Of a stretch of DNA of 52,642 bases, positions 1 through 8,638 are shown one piece after another. The DNA lies in the NCBI GenBank assembly GCA_902788445.1, contig CADAKE010000002.1:6471-59112 (forward strand), read 5' to 3'. How positions within the stretch are numbered: position 1 is the first letter of the stretch; the number at the start of each line of letters is the position of its first letter. This DNA is from an uncultured Eubacteriales bacterium. GTDB lineage: Bacteria > Bacillota > Clostridia > Christensenellales > Aristaeellaceae. Below the pieces are notes generated by a model that was not told the origin of the DNA, made no database searches, and worked only from the letters and a program-made list of their open reading frames with translations. The translations under genes and the position numbers were made by a program.

Positions 1-662
1 GCGTGGAGCATGGTGCGGGCCTGCTGGGCCGCTTCCCTGGCGCAGGCTTCCGGGTCGATGCGGGTGTTGAAGATTTCAAAGCCCTGCATGGCGCCGGGGT
101 TCACGCTGCCGGTTTGGTTCTCCGTGCCATTGGAGGCGATGGCCTCGATGTACATGCGGGTGTAGACGCGGGTGTCGGTGGTGAACAGCCCTTCGCTGTT
201 GGCGATCCACACGCGCTGCACGCTGTCCATGTAGCCGATGCTGCCCTGCGAAATTTCGGGCTCGTCCTTCAGCACGGCCTGGGCCTCCTTCATCTTGGCC
301 ACCTTGCGGGCGGCCTGGACGGCTTCAGGCATTTCCTGGATATAGTGGATATTGGGCACGTCCGTCCACGCCAGGTCTTTGGCGGTATAGTATTCCTTGC
401 CCTGGATGGCGGACGCCGCGCGACGCGCGCAGTCCAGGAGACCGTTCAGGGACGTGTCGTTGGTGTACACGTAAACGCCCTGGAACCCACTGAACACGCG
501 CACGCCCGCGCCGTGCAGACGGCGGCTGTTCACGCTCTCCACCTTGCCGGAGAGCATGGAGATGTTGTTGTTCTGCCGATCCTCCAGGAAAATTTCGGCA
601 AAGTCGCCGCCCGTTTTCAGGGCTTCGGCGATCACGGCCTGGGCAGTGTTTTGGTTAAGCAT
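1..662 (-). CDS. tldD: TldD family metalloprotease, N-terminal part (cut by window edge)
   Basis: The minus-strand reading frame opens at an ATG at 662 behind AGGAGG and runs off the left edge of the window, giving about 220 residues. The N-terminus (MLNQNTAQAVIAEAL), the LEDRQNN segment and the RVFSGFQGVYVYTND stretch are typical of the TldD half of the TldD/TldE (PmbA) protease. That family of Zn-dependent peptidases processes small modified peptides and degrades unfolded ones. The catalytic HExxxH motif lies further downstream in TldD and is outside the window. The partner PmbA/TldE cannot be seen. Recognition is by sequence resemblance; the active site could not be checked. Confidence 0.8.
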   Translation of the reverse strand, partial: MLNQNTAQAVIAEALKTGGDFAEIFLEDRQNNNISMLSGKVESVNSRRLHGAGVRVFSGFQGVYVYTNDTSLNGLLDCARRAASAIQGKEYYTAKDLAWTDVPNIHYIQEMPEAVQAARKVAKMKEAQAVLKDEPEISQGSIGYMDSVQRVWIANSEGLFTTDTRVYTRMYIEAIASNGTENQTGSVNPGAMQGFEIFNTRIDPEACAREAAQQARTMLH

Positions 663-714
663 AGATTCCTCCTGTTTTTATACTTTGCACTATGAGATAC
701 AAAAGAACATTTTT

Positions 715-862
715 AAGTAACAATACCAAATGATTGTAGGGGCAGATATCATCCGCCCGCATCCCGTAAATCGTCGAATTGAGTCAATGAAAAGTCGTTC
801 GTATTTTCCAGCAATACGGGCGGATAATATCCGCCCCTACAGTTCCATGGTATTGCTACTTC
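715..862. repeat. GGGGCGGAT palindromic repeat element, copy 1
   Basis: The core (735-841) starts TGTAGGGGCAGATATCATCC and ends with the reverse complement form CGGGCGGATAATATCCGCCC-CTACA. Each end is itself a small palindrome, so the element can form one long or two short hairpins. Here the inverted repeat extends outward: AAGTAACAATACCA at 715-728 faces TGGTATTGCTACTT at 849-862. It lies between tldD and the GH5 gene. It has no coding capacity and resembles a non-autonomous MITE-like element. Confidence 0.8.
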
Positions 863-901
863 TTGTTCTTTCAATGATCGGCCAAGCGGATTCCTGATTT
901 C

Positions 902-2104
902 TCAGTCCGCTTCTTCCAGCTTTTCATATCCGGCGTACCTCATGAGCGTATCCACGATTTCCTGATGGGGGAAGGCGCAGGTTTTGCGGTCGAGCAGGCC
1001 GAAGCGTTCGCCGTTGCCGGAGAAGATGTTGTTGTCCCACCAGAACACGGGCATGTTCCGGGCGCTGGCGGTGGCGGCGTAGAAGGCCGTCCAGTCCACG
1101 CGGTCTTGCAGGTTGTCGCCCTTCACCATCGCGCCGAATTCGCCGATCACCACGGGAATGCCATTGGTGACGTAGCGGTCATACAGCCCGTTCATGAAGG
1201 AAACGATTTCCGATTTCTGCGCCTGGGTGCCGAAGGTGGAAACGCCGGGCATTTCCAGCGCGAAGGAATAGGGCGTGTAAGCGTGCACGGACACGATGAG
1301 GCGGTTGTCGGCGGTGTCGTTGGGCAAGGTGAAGTAATCATTCAGCGCCCCGGCAGGCGCGGCGTCATAGCCCGGCACCATGAGATACCGCGTGGCGTTG
1401 TTGCCGCCTGAGGCGCGAACCGTGTCCACAAATCGCTGGTTCAGTTCGTTCAGCACAGCGGCGGAATCCCGGCAGTCCTGGACGCTTGCGTCGAACCACC
1501 ATTCGTTGGCGTGGCCGACCATGCGGGGCTCGTTCATGGATTCCAGGATCAGATGGTCGTCATAGTCCCGGAAGCGGGCGGCCAGCTGCGTCCAGACGCA
1601 TTCGATATAATGCAGGGACTCCTCCCGGTGCGCGGGCGTGGGCAGGAACTGATCCTCGTCGTGGTGGATGTTCAGGATCACGTACATGCCGCGATTGTAC
1701 GCCCAGTCCACGACCTCCTGCACGCGGTTCAGCCACTGTTCGCTGATTTCATAGTCGGGGCCGGACACGTGGTCGTGCCAGGAGGCGGGGACGCGGATAG
1801 CGGTGAAGCCCGCGTTGTACAGGGCTTCGATCATGGCTTCGCTGGTTTTGATGCCGACCCAGGAGGTTTCCACGGTCATTTCATCGGCGTTTTTGTTCCA
1901 GTTGTTCTTGATGGCGTCAAAGGTGTTGCCCAGGTTCCAGCCCACGCCGATTCGTTTCAGGAACGCCATGGCTTCGTTGTCCGGGATGGCCCGGCGTTTG
2001 ATGGTGAGATCGGGAATTTGGACGGCGGTTTCCGCCCCGGCGCAGGCGGTCAGCATACCCGTAAGCAGGCATAGAATCGTCAGCATACAAAGACCTTTCT
2101 TCAT
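902..2104 (-). CDS. Secreted glycoside hydrolase family 5 endoglucanase (lipoprotein)
   Basis: This 400-residue protein hydrolyses beta-1,4-glucan-type polysaccharide outside the cell. The start MKKGLCML at 2104 was preferred to an in-frame start 66 nt upstream because it begins a lipoprotein signal peptide with lipobox LTAC (Cys21) and follows AGAAAGG. The GH5 hallmarks are visible: GVGWNLGNTFD near residue 55, the IHHDED segment near 147, the acid/base Glu in LESMNEP at about 192 and the nucleophile Glu in VVIGEFG at about 322. No carbohydrate-binding module is present; the protein is essentially a bare catalytic domain anchored to the membrane. It is monocistronic, flanked by two copies of the same palindromic repeat. 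With the esterase at 4177-5205 it suggests plant-fibre use. Confidence 0.9.
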   Translation of the reverse strand: MKKGLCMLTILCLLTGMLTACAGAETAVQIPDLTIKRRAIPDNEAMAFLKRIGVGWNLGNTFDAIKNNWNKNADEMTVETSWVGIKTSEAMIEALYNAGFTAIRVPASWHDHVSGPDYEISEQWLNRVQEVVDWAYNRGMYVILNIHHDEDQFLPTPAHREESLHYIECVWTQLAARFRDYDDHLILESMNEPRMVGHANEWWFDASVQDCRDSAAVLNELNQRFVDTVRASGGNNATRYLMVPGYDAAPAGALNDYFTLPNDTADNRLIVSVHAYTPYSFALEMPGVSTFGTQAQKSEIVSFMNGLYDRYVTNGIPVVIGEFGAMVKGDNLQDRVDWTAFYAATASARNMPVFWWDNNIFSGNGERFGLLDRKTCAFPHQEIVDTLMRYAGYEKLEEAD

Positions 2105-2171
2105 GGCACGTTCGACCTTTCTTGGGTGCGTAAAGACGATTGTTTGGAGGGGATTGATGGACGCTTTCACT

Positions 2172-2311
2172 CAGTAAACGTTCCACTTGTAGGGGCGGAT
2201 ATCATCCGCCCGTCTTGTGGGAATATGCGAATGTATGAAATATCAGGCAATCCAGTTATTTAGGAAGCGGGCGGATAATATCCGCCCCTACGGTTAGATG
2301 GTATTGTTGCT
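2172..2311. repeat. GGGGCGGAT palindromic repeat element, copy 2
   Basis: The core 2188-2291 begins TGTAGGGGCGGATATCATCC and ends GGCGGATAATATCCGCCC-CTAC. The right flank TGGTATTGTTGCTT matches the outer arm of copy 1, while the left outer arm has decayed. It sits between the starts of the GH5 gene and the end of the phosphohexomutase gene. Confidence 0.75.
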
Positions 2312-2351
2312 TAAAGCGTCCTTCCTATCGCAGGCAAATCGACGGTGTGTA

Positions 2352-4028
2352 TTACCGCATAAACCCTGCCAGCGCGTCGGCCAGGACGGCTTCCTGCTGG
2401 GCGGCGGTTGCCCGGTCAGGCGCGGAGATGGAGATATAGATTTTCAGCTTGGGTTCGGTGCCGGAGGGGCGCACCACGGCGGACGCGCCGCCCGCCAGGT
2501 AGAATTTCAGCACGTCGGAGGGCGGCAGGCCGTCCAGGCCGGGGCCGTAGTCCAGCACTTTTTCGATCTTCCGACCGCCAAATTCGGTCAGCCCAGCGCG
2601 GAACGACTGCATGATGCCCTGCATCTTGTCAAAGCCCGCCGCGCCCTCAAAGGTGTAGCTGTGCAGAGTGTTCAGGCAGTAACCGTATTGCGCGTACAGC
2701 ATGTTCAGCTTGTCCAGCAGGCTGATGCCCTGCTGCTTGTACCAGGCGAACATTTCGCAGATCAGGAACGCCGCGTCCACGGCGTCCTTGTCCCGCACGT
2801 AGGTGCCGGAGAGATAGCCGTAGCTTTCCTCAAAGCCGAAGATGTAGCGCTCGGGATGGCCCTCCGCTTCCAGGCGGCCGATGGTTTCACCGATGAATTT
2901 GAAGCCAGTCAGCACGTTGCGCGTCTCCACGCCGTAATGGGCGGCGATGGCTTCGCCCATGTCGGTGGTCACGATGGTTTTCACCAGCACGGGATTCTTT
3001 GGCATTTTGCCCAGCGCCAGGCGGCGGGAGCAGACGTAGTCCAGCAACAGCAGGCCGGTTTCGTTGCCGGTCAGCAGTTCGTATTCGCCTTTATTGTTCT
3101 TGACGGCGATGCCGCAGCGGTCGCAGTCCGGGTCGGTAGCCAGGAGCAAATCGGCGTTCAGCCGGGCGGCGTATTGCAGGCCCAGTTCCATGGCCTCGCG
3201 GATTTCGGGGTTCGGGTAGGGGCAGGTGGGGAAATGGCCGTCGGGCTGCTCCTGCTCCTTCACCACGGTCACGTTGGTGAAGCCGCTCTCCCGCAGGGTG
3301 CGCAGGACAGGCTTCAAGCCCGTGCCGTTCAGGGGCGAGTACACGATTGCCACGTTCTTGTCCAGCGCTTCGCCGCCGAGTAAGGATTGCTTCTTTACTT
3401 CCTCCACAAAGTCCGTGTACACCTGATCGGGAATATAGGCGATGGAGCCGTCCGCCAGGCCCGCGTCAAAGTCCTTGCGCTTGGGGTCGGCGAACACATC
3501 CAGCTTGTCGATTTCTTTCAGGATTTCGGCGGCGGCTTCGGTGGTGATCTGGCAGCCGTCCGCGCCGTAGACCTTATAGCCGTTGTACTTGGCGGGGTTG
3601 TGGCTGGCCGTCACCATAATGCCCGCCGCGCAATGCAGCACGCGCACGGCGTAGGACAGGCAGGGGGTGGGCATGAGCTGGGGATAGATCATGGCCTGGA
3701 TGCCGTTGGCGGCGAACACGCCGGAAGCGGCCTTGGCAAATTCGTCGCTGAGGATGCGGGAGTCATAGCTCACGGCAATGCGCCGTTTGTCCGCCGGGAA
3801 ATGCTTCACCACATAATCCGCCAGACCCTGGCTGGCCTTGGCGACGGTGTGGATGTTCATGCGGTTGGTGCCCGCGCCAATCACGCCGCGCAGGCCGCCG
3901 GTGCCGAAAGCCAGCGAGCGGTAAAAGGCGTCCTCCTTCTGGACTTGTTCCATGGCTTTCAGTTCGGGCTGCAAAGACGCGTCCGCTTCGTTCAGCCAGC
4001 GCTGGTAAGTGCTTTCAATCATGTTCAT
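2352..4028 (-). CDS. Alpha-phosphohexomutase (phosphoglucomutase/phosphomannomutase)
   Basis: This 558-residue cytoplasmic enzyme interconverts hexose 1- and 6-phosphates, feeding glucose-1-P to cell-wall or glycogen precursors. All four signature loops are visible: GTGGLRG near 42; the phosphoserine loop VTASHNPAKYNGYK with Ser142; the Mg-binding DPDCDR at 298-303; the sugar-binding GFEESYGYLSG near 397; and the phosphate-binding RPSGTEPKLK near 523. The length fits the long Gram-positive PgcA-type enzymes. The ATG at 4028 follows AGGAGG by seven bases, which decides the start over a second ATG six bases later. It stands alone. Glucose versus mannose specificity cannot be read from the sequence. 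Confidence 0.93.
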   Translation of the reverse strand: MNMIESTYQRWLNEADASLQPELKAMEQVQKEDAFYRSLAFGTGGLRGVIGAGTNRMNIHTVAKASQGLADYVVKHFPADKRRIAVSYDSRILSDEFAKAASGVFAANGIQAMIYPQLMPTPCLSYAVRVLHCAAGIMVTASHNPAKYNGYKVYGADGCQITTEAAAEILKEIDKLDVFADPKRKDFDAGLADGSIAYIPDQVYTDFVEEVKKQSLLGGEALDKNVAIVYSPLNGTGLKPVLRTLRESGFTNVTVVKEQEQPDGHFPTCPYPNPEIREAMELGLQYAARLNADLLLATDPDCDRCGIAVKNNKGEYELLTGNETGLLLLDYVCSRRLALGKMPKNPVLVKTIVTTDMGEAIAAHYGVETRNVLTGFKFIGETIGRLEAEGHPERYIFGFEESYGYLSGTYVRDKDAVDAAFLICEMFAWYKQQGISLLDKLNMLYAQYGYCLNTLHSYTFEGAAGFDKMQGIMQSFRAGLTEFGGRKIEKVLDYGPGLDGLPPSDVLKFYLAGGASAVVRPSGTEPKLKIYISISAPDRATAAQQEAVLADALAGFMR

Positions 4029-4060
4029 CTGTGTTCCTCCTCCACATTATGAAATCGAAG

Positions 4061-4170
4061 AGAGTTCAGAGTACAGAGTGCAGAGTTCAGATTAATCTAC
4101 TGAACCCAAACGAAAACCAAAATGTTTCAAACAAAATCATCTGTACTCTGCACTCTGAACTCTGTACTCT
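4061..4170. repeat. Word-repeat hairpin (CAGAGTN type), intergenic
   Basis: The left arm (4061-4092) is made of repeated AGAGTTC/AGAGTAC/AGAGTGC words. The right arm (4139-4170) is its imperfect reverse complement. The two 32-nt arms enclose a loop of about 46 nt. A run of six T follows on the plus strand. It lies between the esterase stop and the mutase start. Hairpins made of related words lie at 15355-15461 and 37866-37960. Confidence 0.85.
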
Positions 4171-4176
4171 TTTTTA

Positions 4177-5205
4177 TTACTCCAAGTTCAGCAGCTTTTT
4201 CAGTTCCCCGATGATTTCCTTCGCCGCCTGACGGTGCGCGTCGCGGCTGGGATGCATCCGGGAGCCCAGGGATTTGGCGTCGGAGAGGCTGAGATAATAC
4301 GCCTTGTCGTCGCCATCCGCCCGCACGTCCTCCACCGCGTCTTTCAGGATGTCCTCCACCGTGTGGCCGCACAGGCCGTAGGCCCACAGAATCACGGCTT
4401 TGGGATACCGGGCGCGGACGGCTTCCATCAGTTGCACCGCTCGGGTGCGCAGTTCGGCGCGGGCCAGGGGCAATTCATTTTCAGCCATCTTGGTGAGCGC
4501 AGAGGAATCGTTGGTGCCCAGGTTGATGATCACCGCGTCAGCGGGGCGTTCCTCCTTCGGCGCGGGCACCTCTCCCCCAGGCGTGACGCCGCAGAGCTGG
4601 CCGTAGATGCGGCCGATGTGGCTATCGGGCTGGTTGTCCCAGCTGCGGGCCGCGCCCCAGCCGCCCAGGGCGACCACGCGCTTGTCGGCCTTCATTTCTT
4701 CCGCCACCAACGTGGGGAACGCGGGTATGTGGGACACGAACAGCATCCGCCATTCCTGGCCCTCGCCGTAAGGCCCCATCGTCCCTTCGCCCACGGTCAG
4801 GCTGTCGCCGATGAATTCGAGCATCAGGGGCCGGGTTTCCGGCGCTTCGGGGGTTCCGTCGGTAATGACCGCGTTCAGCACCACCGCGCCCGCTTCGTCA
4901 TAGCTGGGCTGGGTGTCGCGCAGGATGGTGATTTCGTGGGGAAAGCGCTCGTCCAGCCCGGCCAGCAGGGTATAGGTGTGCGTGCCCCGGGTCAGCGGCA
5001 GACGCATGATCGGCGCGCCGTCCGCCAGCACGCCCAGCCACTGGGCGTGGTCGGTGGCGGTAGAGGTGGCCTCCACGTCCAGCCGTTTGCAGGCGATTTT
5101 CACCCGCACGCCGGAGCCGCTCCACCAAAGGTTCTGCTGGGTTTCCGCGGGATCGTGCCGCCCAATGGGAAAAAAACGCGGATCGGGAAGTTGAAAGCGC
5201 TGCAT
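4177..5205 (-). CDS. SGNH/GDSL hydrolase with N-terminal beta domain (CE2-like esterase)
   Basis: This 342-residue protein has an N-terminal beta-rich part (about 1-125) followed by an SGNH hydrolase domain. Its blocks are FIGDSLTVGEG (nucleophile Ser135), the oxyanion Gly in GGWG near 181, NLGTND at 228-233 and the catalytic D-x-x-H region MHPSRDAHRQ near the C-terminus. The two-domain layout resembles carbohydrate esterase family 2, which removes acetyl groups from plant polysaccharides. No signal peptide is seen, so it may act on imported oligosaccharides. The ATG at 5205 follows AAAGGAG. The gene is monocistronic, with a structured leader upstream. The substrate is inferred from family resemblance only. 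Confidence 0.8.
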   Translation of the reverse strand: MQRFQLPDPRFFPIGRHDPAETQQNLWWSGSGVRVKIACKRLDVEATSTATDHAQWLGVLADGAPIMRLPLTRGTHTYTLLAGLDERFPHEITILRDTQPSYDEAGAVVLNAVITDGTPEAPETRPLMLEFIGDSLTVGEGTMGPYGEGQEWRMLFVSHIPAFPTLVAEEMKADKRVVALGGWGAARSWDNQPDSHIGRIYGQLCGVTPGGEVPAPKEERPADAVIINLGTNDSSALTKMAENELPLARAELRTRAVQLMEAVRARYPKAVILWAYGLCGHTVEDILKDAVEDVRADGDDKAYYLSLSDAKSLGSRMHPSRDAHRQAAKEIIGELKKLLNLE

Positions 5206-5228
5206 CGGTCATTCTCCTTTCAAACGTG

Positions 5229-5277
5229 AAGCCGGTTCCGCGCCCAAAGGGAAGTCACGCGGACGGTATTCCGGCTT
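5229..5277 (-). other. Stem-loop in the leader of the esterase gene
   Basis: AAGCCGG at 5229-5235 pairs with CCGGCTT at 5271-5277, and CCGCG pairs with CGCGG inside it. A TATAAT on the minus strand (5304-5309) lies just upstream, so the stem would be near the 5' end of the transcript. No known riboswitch class was recognised. Confidence 0.4.
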
Positions 5278-5375
5278 TGCGGCGGTTCGGTCATTTCGAT
5301 TTTATTATATACCAATCCTTCCTTTTTTTCTACCCTAAATTCATGCGTGTGCCAAGCGCGGTCGTTACTTTTGCC

Positions 5376-5404
5376 TTGCATTCTTGGGGAGAATCAGGTA
5401 TAAT
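5376..5404 (+). promoter_or_regulatory. Sigma-A type promoter for the P-loop gene
   Basis: TTGCAT (5376-5381), a 17-bp spacer and a perfect TATAAT (5399-5404) lie 34 bp upstream of the ATG at 5438. Confidence 0.65.
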
Positions 5405-5437
5405 AGAAGCATGATTACAGAAAAGGGGGGTTTTCCC

Positions 5438-5848
5438 ATGATACAGGTAATTCACGGCAAGAAAGGCTCCGGCAAGACCAAGCGCATCCTCGACCAGGCC
5501 AACGACGCGCTCAAGGAACACAAGGGCGACGTGATTTTTATCGACGACGACAACCGCTACATGTACGACCTGCGCCACGAAGTGCGCTTTGTGAACGCGG
5601 GCGACTACGGCACCGACAGCCCCGAAATGTTCTTCGGCTTCCTCTGCGGGATGCTGGCCCAGAACTTCGACATCAGCGCGATCTTCATCGACGCCTTCCT
5701 GAAGCTGGTCAAGACCACGGTGGAAAACACGGAAAACTTCTTTGCCCGCCTGGAGGATCTGAGTGAAAAACACAACGTGCAGTTCGTGATCTCCGTTTCC
5801 TGCGACGACGCGGTGGCTCCGGAATTTATTAAGAAGTATTTTATTTGA
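5438..5848 (+). CDS. Small P-loop NTPase, function unknown
   Basis: The 136-residue protein begins MIQVIHG and carries a Walker A motif GKKGSGKT at residues 7-14. A hydrophobic strand ending in acidic residues (VIFIDDDN, near residue 33) and a second one (IFIDAF, near 84) could supply a Walker B. The ATG at 5438 was preferred to one at 5411 because GGGGGG lies seven bases upstream and the Walker strand then starts the protein. It ends EFIKKYFI. The size and fold resemble short thymidine-kinase- or ATPase-like proteins often found as single genes in Clostridia. No partner gene lies next to it: a hairpin repeat and thrC follow. The function is not recognised. Confidence 0.7.
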   Translation: MIQVIHGKKGSGKTKRILDQANDALKEHKGDVIFIDDDNRYMYDLRHEVRFVNAGDYGTDSPEMFFGFLCGMLAQNFDISAIFIDAFLKLVKTTVENTENFFARLEDLSEKHNVQFVISVSCDDAVAPEFIKKYFI

Positions 5849-5849
5849 T

Positions 5850-5949
5850 AAGTTTTAAGTTCAAAGTTCTAAGTTCTAAGCTGATTCGTTTTCTAAAGAA
5901 GCCATGGACGCTATTGGCTTAGAACTTGGAACTTAGAACTTGGAACTCT
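5850..5949. repeat. Word-repeat hairpin (AAGTTCT type), intergenic
   Basis: The left arm (5850-5880) repeats AAGTTCT/AAGTTCA words. The right arm (5918-5948) repeats their complement AGAACTT. The loop is about 37 nt. It fills the gap between the P-loop gene and thrC. Confidence 0.8.
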
Positions 5950-5977
5950 GAAATTATAAACGAACGAGGAAAACACT

Positions 5978-7462
5978 ATGCCCTTTATCAGCACCCGCGG
6001 GGCGGAGATGGTTTCCGCCCCCGAAGCTATCGTGCGCGGCATCGCGCCGGACGGCGGATTGTACGCTCCGGTTTCCCTGCCGCGCCTGAACAAAGCGGAC
6101 TTTGAAGCGCTGGCAAAGATGGATTATCCTGCCCGCGCGGCCCACACCCTGGCTCTGCTGCTGGACGGCTTCACCGAGGAAGAACTGCTGCCCATGGCGC
6201 GGGCCGCGTACAGCCGCTTTGACGACAGCGCCATCGCCCCGGTGAAGGAACTGAAGGGCAACCGCTTCGTGCTGGAATTGTTCCACGGCCCGACGCTGGC
6301 CTTCAAGGACATGGCCCTGCAATTCCTGCCCCGGCTCATGACCGCCTCCGCCCGCAAGCAGGGCGAAACCCGGGAAATCGCCATCCTGACCGCCACCAGC
6401 GGCGACACCGGCAAGGCCGCGCTGGAGGGCTTCCGGGACGTGCCCGGCACCTCCGTCACCGTGTTCTACCCCCAGGGCGGGGTCAGCGCAGTGCAGGAAA
6501 AGCAGATGGTCACCTCCCAGGGAAAGAACGTTCACGTCTGCGCCGTGAAGGGCAACTTTGACGACGCCCAGACCGGCGTGAAAACCCTGTTCGGGGACGC
6601 GGCGTTCATCCAGAAAATGAACGGCCTGGGCAAAACCCTGTCCTCCGCCAACTCCATCAACCTGGGCCGTCTGGCTCCGCAGGTGGCGTATTATCTTTCT
6701 GCCTGCGCCGTGCTGCTTGCCCAGGGGAAAATCGACTGGGAAACGGGCCTGAACGTGTGCGTGCCCACCGGCAACTTCGGCAACATCCTGGCCGCCTGGT
6801 ATGCCAAGCGCATGGGCGCGCCCATCAAAAAGCTGATTTGCGCCAGCAACCGCAACGACGTGCTGACCGATTTCATCCGCACCGGCGTCTATGACCGGGT
6901 GCGGCCCTTCCATAAGACCATCTCCCCCTCCATGGACATTCTGATTTCCTCTAATCTGGAACGGTTCCTGCTGGAGCTGGCCCAGGGAGACACCGCCCGG
7001 GTGAACCAATGGATGGGCGAGCTGAAAGAAAAAGGCCGCTATGAAATCAACGATACGCAAAAAGCCCTGTTGAACGAAGCGTTCTTTGGCGGTTTCGCGG
7101 ACGACGACGCCACGAAGCAGACCATCGCCCGCCTGTGGAATGACGAGCAATGTCTCACCGACCCCCACACCGGCGTGGCCATGGCCGTGGCGGATCAGTA
7201 CCGTCAGGAGACCGGCGACAGGGAAACGCCCCTGCTCATCGTGTCCACCGCCAGCCCCTACAAGTTCGCCGCCGACGTGGCGGACGCTATCGGCGTAAAG
7301 ACGGAAGGCGATGCCTTTGCCGCCGCGCAGGCGCTGGAAAACGCCACCAAAGTGAAGGCCCCCGCCGCCGTGCTGGCCCTGAAATCGCTGCCCGTGCTGC
7401 ATACCCGCGTCTGTGAAAAGGAGAAGATGGGCGAAGCGGTGCTGGCCGGGTTCCTGGGCTGA
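5978..7462 (+). CDS. thrC: Threonine synthase
   Basis: This 494-residue PLP enzyme converts O-phosphohomoserine to threonine and phosphate, the last step of threonine synthesis. FHGPTLAFKDMALQFLPRL holds the Schiff-base Lys110. TATSGDTGKAALEG (139-151) is the phosphate-binding loop of fold-type II PLP enzymes, and VPTGNFGNILAA is conserved further on. N-terminal FISTRG and APDGGLYAP match the long (ThrC-like, yeast/E. coli-type) clade of the family. The ATG follows CGAGGA. It appears monocistronic, with no other threonine or homoserine gene in the window. Confidence 0.95.
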   Translation: MPFISTRGAEMVSAPEAIVRGIAPDGGLYAPVSLPRLNKADFEALAKMDYPARAAHTLALLLDGFTEEELLPMARAAYSRFDDSAIAPVKELKGNRFVLELFHGPTLAFKDMALQFLPRLMTASARKQGETREIAILTATSGDTGKAALEGFRDVPGTSVTVFYPQGGVSAVQEKQMVTSQGKNVHVCAVKGNFDDAQTGVKTLFGDAAFIQKMNGLGKTLSSANSINLGRLAPQVAYYLSACAVLLAQGKIDWETGLNVCVPTGNFGNILAAWYAKRMGAPIKKLICASNRNDVLTDFIRTGVYDRVRPFHKTISPSMDILISSNLERFLLELAQGDTARVNQWMGELKEKGRYEINDTQKALLNEAFFGGFADDDATKQTIARLWNDEQCLTDPHTGVAMAVADQYRQETGDRETPLLIVSTASPYKFAADVADAIGVKTEGDAFAAAQALENATKVKAPAAVLALKSLPVLHTRVCEKEKMGEAVLAGFLG

Positions 7463-7558
7463 CAATTCAACTGCGGCCCGCGACAATTGAGCGCTTTTCC
7501 CTTGTTTTCTTCCTCCGTTTCCGATACCATATGATCATCAACGGAAGGAGGAAACAGC

Positions 7559-7897
7559 ATGGCACAGTATGAACGGCATTTCACCGGTTCTTTCCAAAGG
7601 CTCCTGGTATACCTGGAGCATGAGGTGCTAAACGGCAGCGTAACCGTTTCCCGGGAAGGGGGAACGGAGATGACCTGCGGGGACGTGCGATGCGTCGTCA
7701 TGGTGTATGAGCGGTACAGCTATTTGGGTAAAAACCGCCTGACCCTGACGGTGACGCTGTTCGGGCGGGATGACGATATTCTGCTTACGGCCATCACGTC
7801 CGGCGGGAGCCAGGCCCTGTTTTTCAAAATCAATACCTGGGGTGAGGAAGCCTTTCTGAACAAATTCATCAGCCAGGTGGAGGCGTACCATCCTTAA
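7559..7897 (+). CDS. DUF6054 family protein
   Basis: The 112-residue protein starts at an ATG preceded by GGAAGGAGGAAAC. The blocks VRCVVMVYERYSYLG, LTVTLFG and AITSGGSQALFFKINTWGEE match the conserved core of a small uncharacterised Clostridia family (DUF6054). It is cytoplasmic, with no signal peptide or membrane segment. It stands alone between thrC and rubrerythrin. No function is known. Confidence 0.75.
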   Translation: MAQYERHFTGSFQRLLVYLEHEVLNGSVTVSREGGTEMTCGDVRCVVMVYERYSYLGKNRLTLTVTLFGRDDDILLTAITSGGSQALFFKINTWGEEAFLNKFISQVEAYHP

Positions 7898-7911
7898 ATT
7901 TCCCGAAATGG

Positions 7912-7939
7912 TTTCAAAGCGGTAAAGTCTGTGTATAAT
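7912..7939 (+). promoter_or_regulatory. Promoter for rubrerythrin
   Basis: A perfect TATAAT (7934-7939) is preceded at 16 bp by TTTCAA. It lies about 65 bp upstream of the rubrerythrin start. Confidence 0.5.
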
Positions 7940-8002
7940 CATTCTGTACCAAACGCCGGATGCCACGGCGTAGGAGATAAAGAAGAAACGGAGGAATGTA
8001 CT

Positions 8003-8638
8003 ATGAAATGGGTATGTCAGGTTTGCGGTTACGTGTTTGAAGGGGAACAGCCCCCGGAAAAGTGCCCCGTGTGCAAAGCTCCCGCGTCCAAATTCACCAA
8101 GCAGGACGCTGAAATGACCTGGGCCGCCGAGCATGTGGTCGGCGTGGCGCAGGGCGCGCCGCAGGACATCATCGACGATCTGCGCTCCAATTTCCAGGGC
8201 GAATGCTCCGAAGTGGGCATGTACCTGGCCATGGGCCGTGTCGCCGCCCGCGAAGGTTATCCCGAAATCGCCGAATACTGGAAGACCGCCGCTTTTGAAG
8301 AAGCCGAGCACGCTGCCAAGTTCGCGGAACTGCTGGGCGAAGTGCTCACCGACAGCACCGAAAAGAACCTGAAAATGCGCGTGGAAGCCGAAAACGGCGC
8401 TACCGCAGGCAAGACCGACCTGGCCAAGCGCGCCAAGGCCCTGAACCTGGACGCCATCCACGACACCGTGCATGAAATGGCCCGCGACGAGGCCCGGCAC
8501 GGCAAGGCCTGGATCGGTATTTCGGGAAATAAACGATGTTTATTCCGAATCGCTGCCCGCGATGCAGGAAAGCGGATGGATGGCATGAAAAGCTCAGCTT
8601 TCTGCGCGGTATCCGAATTGGCAGCTTCTTTCGTTTAG
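8003..8638 (+). CDS. Rubrerythrin with frameshifted C-terminal tail
   Basis: Rubrerythrins reduce hydrogen peroxide in anaerobes with a diiron centre fed by a rubredoxin iron. The N-terminal rubredoxin-like knuckles are [20 protein letters not shown] (residues 5-24). A ferritin-like domain follows, with ExxH pairs in [10 protein letters not shown] and in [10 protein letters not shown]. The ATG at 8003 follows GGAGGAATGTACT. The family normally ends soon after RHGKA with a short RYF-type tail. Here the frame changes at about 8508: the alternative frame reads RYFGK and stops at 8532, whereas the open frame runs on with unrelated sequence to 8638. This looks like a small out-of-frame deletion, real or a sequence error. 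The metal ligands are all upstream, so activity may survive. Confidence 0.88.
   Translation: MKWVCQVCGYVFEGEQPPEKCPVCKAPASKFTKQDAEMTWAAEHVVGVAQGAPQDIIDDLRSNFQGECSEVGMYLAMGRVAAREGYPEIAEYWKTAAFEEAEHAAKFAELLGEVLTDSTEKNLKMRVEAENGATAGKTDLAKRAKALNLDAIHDTVHEMARDEARHGKAWIGISGNKRCLFRIAARDAGKRMDGMKSSAFCAVSELAASFV

Noticed and set aside
3..695. 230-codon plus-strand frame rich in Gly, His and Val
   Set aside because: It is the antisense shadow of tldD; the minus strand has the family sequence, ATG and ribosome site.
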